64,000 nt of DNA from Rhizomys pruinosus (Eukaryota; Chordata; Mammalia; Rodentia; Spalacidae), in contig VZQC01010425.1 of assembly GCA_009823505.1 (NCBI GenBank), forward strand, positions 3,570,605 through 3,634,604, read 5' to 3'. The notes beneath the pieces were generated by a model. The model saw only the letters and a program-made list of their open reading frames with translations. It was not told the DNA's origin and searched no databases. The first letter of the stretch is position 1. Every line of letters begins with the position of its first letter. Positions 57,263-64,000 of this stretch are shown piece by piece. The position numbers and the translations under genes were made by a program.

Positions 57263-60200
57263 AACAGGAGCAGAAGAACTTAAAAAGAGCCCTCCCCTGT
57301 CGAGTCTACGGCAGCCCTGCATGTGCACCACGGCCAGGAAGCATGAACAGAGTCAACCAGCTGTCTGGAGAGACTGTAGTTACAAATGTCAAGAAACAAA
57401 GAGAGGACAGATAGAACCAGAGGGGAGGGAAAGTGGGAGGAAGGAAGGAAACGGAAAGAAAATACATGTCAATCTGAGCAGTTGGTGAGCTAGTATGTAG
57501 CATTTGGTATTTGCTAAAGTGCAACAGTCCACCAATTTCACCCCTGGCTGCATGTTTACCTGAACTGTATATAAATGAAACTTTTGTAGCAGAACATTTA
57601 TAATAGTCCTAAATTTAATAGTAAAATAGAGGGATACGTTGTCAAGTATTCCTACAGTGGGCTGCCATCTATCCACGAACAGTGACTCTGTTCACACGGC
57701 CCTGCTGATGAATGGACAGTACAGCAATAGCAGATAGCACTGGGGACCAAACCATCATAAACCCCCATCTCTGTAAACCTCACAATCAGTTAACCTATGC
57801 TAATGGAAGTCAGGGAAGGACAGCCTTTGAATGTAGTGCATGGAAACAATATTTGGAACCCAGCAGGATTGTGGACCCCAGGACACTGATCATACACTGT
57901 TTTGTTAGCTTAGATGGAAGTGAAGCAAGTATGTAATTACCTGGGCATTCCACCCATCTGTACAAGTAAATGTGCTTCTCTGAGTGCAGATTTTAAGTGT
58001 ATATTTTAATAAACATTTAAAAGTACATGCATATATTGATTAAAGCAGACAAGAAAAGGACTAAGGTTACAAAGTAGGCTGCTGAGCCCACAGTCTATCT
58101 TCTGTCCATCTTCTCTCTTTATATAAATCTATATTAGGGCAACACCACCATCATAAAGGTCAAAGTGATGGCTCCCAAAACAGAAACGTGCTGTGCCACA
58201 GTCTGGAGCCTAGGGATCAGGGTGAAGGTCACACACCGCTGCCCCGCCACAGCTGCGGGAGCCTATCCAGGCTCCTCTGAGGAATCACTGGTATCTTGGG
58301 GTTTTTTGATATCTCCTACGTCATCTGGAGCCCTGCCTCATCCCGACATGCTCTCTTACATTTGCACACCTACACTCATATTTCCCGCTTTAAAAACCAC
58401 CAGGGAAAGTGCCTGATAACCCCAATTAATGATGCCTCACCTTAACTGTTTCAGCAAAGCCCCCATCTCTAAATACAGGTCAGATCGTGAGGTTCTGAGG
58501 TCATAACTTCAACATGTGATTTTGAGTATGTAATTCATTGCATAGCGCTGCATGCACGCATGCACATGCACGCGCACGCACACGCATACACACAAATGGC
58601 TGTTAAAGTGTTTTCAGCTCTTTAATAAATTCCTGCCTTTTAACCAAAGTTTGCTCTTGGAAAATACGATTTCACTCCAGTACCGAGAGGCAAATTTTAT
58701 AGTTGAGTTCAAAGTACACACACAGCTTGTATTTAGCATATAACCTGGGACAATAAAATATGCCTTTGTAATAATTAGCTCTAGCTAAATGACTCAGACT
58801 TTGAAAGAGGTCCAACCTCACTTTTAAGCGTTAATTATCGGACATTCAAGGAGGCCACCAGATTGCAGCCTTGGTTTTCCTAACAGAAGGTGATTGGATC
58901 CAGCTCCTGCTTCAGACTTGACTATACTACAGAATGTTGGATTTATTTGAGATTAAAGCACCGTTACTGGAACTGATGTAGAGAAGGCAGTGGACAGTGA
59001 TGCTTTGGTTCCTGTCTGCTGGTCTTCTTAAGCACGGTGCAGGATCTGAAGAGTTTGGTTCTTGCCCGAGGTCAGGCCTTTTGTGCCCTCACTCATTGCC
59101 TGGGTTACACCATGATAACCCTTTGTGTAGAGCGGTGTAACCTTGACCTAACTCCTGGCTGATCTCCTGAGCATGTCCTGTCTGCTGTGACTCAGGAGGG
59201 TGCTCCCACGGGGTCAATCAATAGTGAAGCCTGTTTGTGTTGTGCTTTTCAGAGAGCAAAAGAACATTTACAGATGACACTTGTTTTGATCTTAAGAATG
59301 GTTTCTGGATTTAGTAATTCTTCCTTTATTGGAACACATTAACTAGATAGGGTCAGTGATACCCTCCCAGGCCTCAACTTCAATGTGATCACCTGGGTGA
59401 GAGCTGGTCCCCACACCTGGCACATAGCGGGTGCCTGGCAGTCACGGTCTTAGTCTTACATTCATTTTTATTGTTATTACCTCCATAAGATCACACGGCT
59501 CATAAAATTCTGAGAAAGAACTTGACCTGAGGTCACCAGACATCAGTCATCTCTCGGCGCCTTGAAATGAAGAGCAGGGCCAAAGTCAAGACCACCCGTC
59601 CCAAAGAGTTAATGGGACAGGTTGAGGCAGGCGCTGGCTGCTGCTGTTATCCATACAGAGCAAGCTATCATTGTAGTTTCTGGGCGAGTTCTCTCCAGGA
59701 ATACAGTAAAGTCCCCTGCAAGCAGTTTTCACTTGTTACTGATGGCTCATCTCACTGGAGAGCTACAGAAGATGCCACCACTCAGTTCGTTCCCAATTTA
59801 CTCCCAGACAACACATGGAAGTCTCCTTTCCAATGGGAAGACAAAGGAGACATTTCTGGGGACAACATGGAATAGTCACTTCAAAATTACTGTAGGCATT
59901 TGCTGCAAATAAAACTTCTTCAGCGTCCAGTCAATGAGGCAAGGGAAAGACATGGTGGAGTTGATGGACTCAAGCATCATTCTGTCATCTTTCTAGGTCA
60001 GCACACCCATGACAGAAGAGGGGATGTTAGGAAACAGCACACAGCCAGTGAATGGCGGAGCTCTGGCTGCAGACAAAGTCCTGCCCATGATCTCCTGTCC
60101 TCAGAGGGATCTCCTGCACTCCCTGTGCCGAGAACGAACATCTTCTTCTGCTGTTTGGGTGGTGTCTGCTCACAACAAATGAACTAAAAACTTTGAAATC

Positions 60201-60947
60201 TTGCATTGAGCAGATTCCAGTCTACTGGAAATCTGAAGGGCAGCTGACAGCATAAACTCCATGAGATGGAGTTGTCCGCCTTCCTAACAGCAGTTGTATT
60301 GATGACAGTGATGGAAGGATTATACTGTTAGGTATGAATGTGATGCCTGGACTTCTCGGGGTGACCTAAGGCTCTCCTCTGTGTCTCTTTCCTCATGTCT
60401 ATGAGATGCTTAGGAAAGTGCAGGAGCCCAAAGAAGCGTGCACAGGTTGCTGCTCCTTCTTCTCTGTGGTGGCCATAAGGACCCGCTGTACGTCAGTGCT
60501 GCCTTTTGCCTCATCATCTCCACAGCCTGGTTAAGCCACCAACCTACGTGATACAAGTGCCGTGTCTGTCTGTTGGGTAGCAGAGGGAGTCTCACAGCAA
60601 ATATCAGAACTTTGGAGCCAGGGCCTGAGAAATCACATTTCTGGAATGTTCCTCTAAGAAGCTTTGAGCTGGTCTATGGCTAATCCCTTGAGAACCTGCA
60701 GATTAAGTAACTTGTCCAAAGTTCACACTCATCATGACTGTTTAAAGGCAGGAAATGTCTCCTGTAGATTCACCCTCTTCCTCTCTGGAGTCTGGAGCAG
60801 GGAATAGAGAACTGCTCCACCCCACGCCTCCCCTGGGGCACTTCCGTGTGGGCTCGATTTCTCCCTCAAACTCTGTTCTCTGTTAAGCTTTGCTTTTCTC
60901 TTCCCTTCCTTCTTTCTTTTTCCTTCTTCCTCTTCTTTTGTGGCACT
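57263..60947. other. Long unassigned stretch
   Basis: 3.7 kb nearly free of young repeats. 57510-57730 may hold an ancient L1 3' remnant ('aatttcacccctggctgc', 'agaacatttataatag'). (CA)-like words at 58550-58590. 58740-58860 is rich in TAATTA/TTAAT words. No exon recognised. Confidence 0.35.
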
Positions 60948-61125
60948 GGCAATTGAACCCAGGACCTTGTATATGCAAGGCAAGTCCTCTACCACTGAGC
61001 CTTCTTTTTACTTTGAGACTGGGTCTTACTATAATGTTAGTTACTTAGCCCTGGCAGGCTTTGAATGTTTAGTTCTTCCACCTCAGCCTCCCAAGTAGCT
61101 GAATCACCAGGCCTGGCTATGGTGG
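60948..61125 (-). mobile_element. ID-type SINE next to old B1-type SINE
   Basis: 'aattgaacccaggaccttgt' and 'ctctaccactgagcc' give an antisense ID head (60948-61003), followed by an antisense 7SL-type body to 'caccaggcctggc'. Confidence 0.65.
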
Positions 61126-62798
61126 ACAGATTTTTCCTCAAAAGCTTTGGGAAACTCTGAACCTAGGGCCATTGAACAAGTACCCCTGAGCTATCACCAC
61201 AGGGTGCACCTGCTGCCTCTACTCCTTCCTAGGATACTCAGGACTTGTCTGCCCTGTGACCAAGCGGAGGCAAGAGAGCCTTCATTCCTGAGAGTGCGTG
61301 GGGGTGGGGGTTGGGGTGGGGATCCAGACAGCAGAGAGGAGAGCAGCACCAGCACACACAGGGAGATGCAGGATGGGTCAGGTTAACAGTGCAAAGAGGG
61401 ACCAACCCAGCTCTGGGGGAGTCAGCAAACTAAAACACATCAGGATCTACAAACTACAAGTCCATCAATGAGAACCTTTAGAGAGCTACCCAGGCACACT
61501 GCTCCACTCACCAAGGACTTGTTAAGGGTCCCATCTCCTGTCAATGGCTTGTACACCTTAGCAGGAAATGATGTCTTAACCCAAGTCTCCCATGAAGCAG
61601 GATTACACCAAGCCACATAGAGGAGGGGGTCGGGGAATGAGGTAGAACTGCCCGCTGGTCCTCTGAGCATCTCAAGAGCCTTAAGGCTCATCGGGAGGCC
61701 TTGTGCTGGTGATCTACCAAGCACTCAACAAACACTGCTTAGAGGCAGGATCTTCAGTTCAGCAGCTGAAGATAAATAAGGGGTTTAGTGCCATAGAGAG
61801 GTGTTGAAACGCTGCAGCTCAGGTTTGTTTTCTGTGAAAACTAGAGTATACAGTCATCTACCTGGTAACCCACAGATGCCTGCCTCAGATCCCAGGAGGA
61901 TTCAGCTGGGCATATTCCTTCAAAAGCCCTCAGCAGAGAGAAAGTCAAGCCTACTCAACCGATGCCATTGCTGTTTGGAACTATGACCTATAAGACAGCA
62001 GTTACTGATATGACCTCCATGCTAAGCTGTAAGCCCCTGGAAGTAATGGTCCACGCTGGCCACACAGGACATCATGCAGATTTGCATGTCTCCTGTGTAT
62101 CTTAATTCTGAGTCTCATCAGTTTCTGAGCTCCCTGGGTAAGTTAGAGATCTGTAGAGATAGATGACTCCTTTCTGGTTATCCATCTGAACGGTAACTGG
62201 AAAGGAAGACAGCAATTGTTCACCTTTCTATCCATCCCCTCTCTGTTGTGTTCAGTTGCACAGAAAAGTCTTTGCTGGGCTGGAGACTCAACCAACATGT
62301 GTGGTCGCTCATGCACTAGGGATCTAGAGACTGAAAGTTCGCTCTCCCTCAATGGCGCAGATAAGAGGAGTGGTGTCAGGGAGGCATCTCCATGCCTATT
62401 TGAGAGAGGGGATTGTTTTCTAAAGGCTCATAGGGAAAGCCAGAGACCCTGAGCTCGCTCAAATCCCATAGCCCCTGCTCGTGTTTCTGGTACAACCGCC
62501 CCGCTGTGGGTAATTTCCAGACACTGGAAGGTGAGACGGCAGGAGATGAAACCAGATCCTGCCATGTCTGGGGGCTCTTGGTCCTTTTTAATTGAATCCA
62601 CTAATTGAATCGCCTGCTTCCTTTGAGAGGGACACAGATGTAAGGAAAGCAGCCCTGTGTCTGTGCGTTCTCCATTTCCCATTGCATGTCAGCTGATCCT
62701 TTTCTCTTTCCAGAAAGCATGGTGTGTTTCTTCCCAATGGAGGAAGAGCTAATGGCTGAACAAAGATAACTTTCCCTAGAATTAATAAATTGTATTTG
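61126..62798. other. Unassigned stretch
   Basis: 1.7 kb. Contains one G-quadruplex motif (separate entry). No exon recognised. Confidence 0.35.
61300..61321 (+). other. G-quadruplex-forming motif
   Basis: Four G runs of 5, 5, 4 and 4 separated by loops T, TT and T. Very short loops predict a stable quadruplex on the plus strand. Confidence 0.85.
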
Positions 62799-63245
62799 GG
62801 GGCTGATGCACTGGCTCAGTCAATAAAGTGTTTGTCTCACGAGGACGATGACCTGAGTTTGCACGTCGGTAAAAAGCCAGGTATGGTGGTACATGCCTTT
62901 AACACTAATGCTGGGATGGTGTGTATTGGGGTGGAGAGCACAACTTTGAAGCTCATTGGCCAGCCAGCCTAGCCTAATTGATTAGCTTCGGGTTCAATGA
63001 GAGACCATGTCTCAAAAAATAAGGTAGAGAACAACTTCTTCTCCAGACCCTCCCCGCTGTATCCGTCTGCTACTGTACTTCTCAATAAACTCTGCTTGCC
63101 TCCCAAAATAAATTGATTAGAAAAGATAGAAAGCGATTAAAGGAAGTTCCCCAACATCCACCTCAGGCCTCCACATGCACGCACACACAAATACACACAC
63201 AAAGTAGTACATACACCACCAACATACAATGTATCACGCACACAA
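62799..63245 (+). mobile_element. B4 SINE with internal extra segment
   Basis: Head 'gctgatgcactggctcagtc', body 'aaagccaggtatggtggtac', end 'cctcaggcctccacatgc' and CA tail. About 63030-63115 ('ctgtacttctcaataaactc') is not B4 and looks like a poly(A)-signal-bearing insert. Confidence 0.7.
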
Positions 63246-64000
63246 AATAACTAAATAATTATTCTTTTCTTTCAAAATGTTTTTGAGAAATAGTTCCTCA
63301 GAGGCTCCATTCCCTAACGCTGTCTCTGGTCTTAGCATCTGCTCATGTTAGGCCCCTTTTCTGCCTTTGCTGGGGTGTTGAGCTGCTTGTTGGGGCACCC
63401 TGCTCTCTCCTCCACCCCTCTGCTGCCTCTGATCTCCGTGCACAGCTTTGCTCTGTTCTAGTTGGTTTGCTATCTAGTATGTACTGCTGTCAACAGAGCA
63501 CACACCCCTTCACCACTCAGATGGGCACGGGATGTCTCAGGACGGACGCGAGGACTGAGTGGCCAGGTCCACCTTTTCCTTGTCTTTGGCTTTCTCTCAC
63601 TACAGGTGTATGCCAGGAGATGACTGTGTAAGGCACACTGTGTTCTGTGCTGGAGGAAGCCAGCGCTGTCCTGAAGATAACAACTTTGAGGATTTAAGCA
63701 GCCTGAAATGCTGCTTGTCCACTCCCTGTACACACAGAGCCCAGTCAGGATCCTCTGTGGTCACTGCTGCTTCTCTCTTAGATTACAGTCTTGCTCTTTG
63801 CCTGTGAAAACTTTGCCCTACCCAGGCAGGAGGCAGGCTGGGAGAAAACTCCCACAATGAACACCGAGTCCCCTGCACACCCACTCCTGGAGCCAGCCGA
63901 GAGGGCAGTGCGCTTCTCACTTCATAGCAGTCATTCTGTTCCTGAGGTCACAGGATGTGGGAGCTAAAGAGGAAAAGAGAGGGGCAGAGGGGTGGCGGTG
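63246..64000. other. Unassigned stretch to window end
   Basis: No gene or named repeat. Confidence 0.35.

Overview
This 64 kb window is ordinary mammalian DNA from a muroid-type rodent. The evidence is dozens of B1 (7SL-derived) and B2 (tRNA-derived) SINEs, older B3, B4 and ID-type SINEs, and rodent L1 LINE pieces, many with poly(A) tails and target-site duplications (TSDs). The B2 copies keep a long B3-like 3' half and the B1 copies read 'gctggggctacagggagacc'. Both differ from what I recall of house-mouse consensus, so a muroid outside Mus/Rattus is likely; a spalacid is possible but this is a guess. I found no intact protein-coding gene, CpG island, tRNA, rRNA or CRISPR. The window looks intergenic or intronic.

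Layout. 0-15 kb: SINE-rich flank with nested insertions (B1 in B4, B2 in B4), an L1 that looks 5'-inverted (about 4.7-6.7 kb), and copies of a rodent interspersed repeat, one of which runs straight into a 16-bp minisatellite (10.5 kb). 15.3-19.7 kb: the best L1, with two CCAAT-bearing 5' monomer-like units, a frameshifted ORF1 with an 11-residue coiled-coil repeat, the endonuclease part of ORF2 split by a B2, and then a sudden switch to an unassigned 1.2 kb tail. 21.0-22.4 kb: a 35-bp minisatellite present in both orientations. 25.7-31 kb: microsatellites and a second antisense L1 3'UTR copy carrying a B2 and a B1 at one target site.

31.9-34.4 kb: a decayed retrocopy of TMEM69 on the minus strand, cut up by SINEs, an unidentified protein-like stretch upstream of it, and a 174-bp near-palindrome able to fold as a long hairpin. 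40.9-41.85 kb: about 25 copies of a 37-bp minisatellite. 42-57 kb: more SINE nests, an old L1 ORF2 remnant (55.2-56.7 kb) and a B2-B1 composite flanked by one TSD. 57.3-64 kb is mostly unassigned single-copy-looking DNA.

No genes work together here. The biology is retrotransposition history, repeat birth from SINE tails, and structure-prone DNA. Family names come from reading and memory of consensus features, without a database search, and boundaries are approximate unless a TSD is given.
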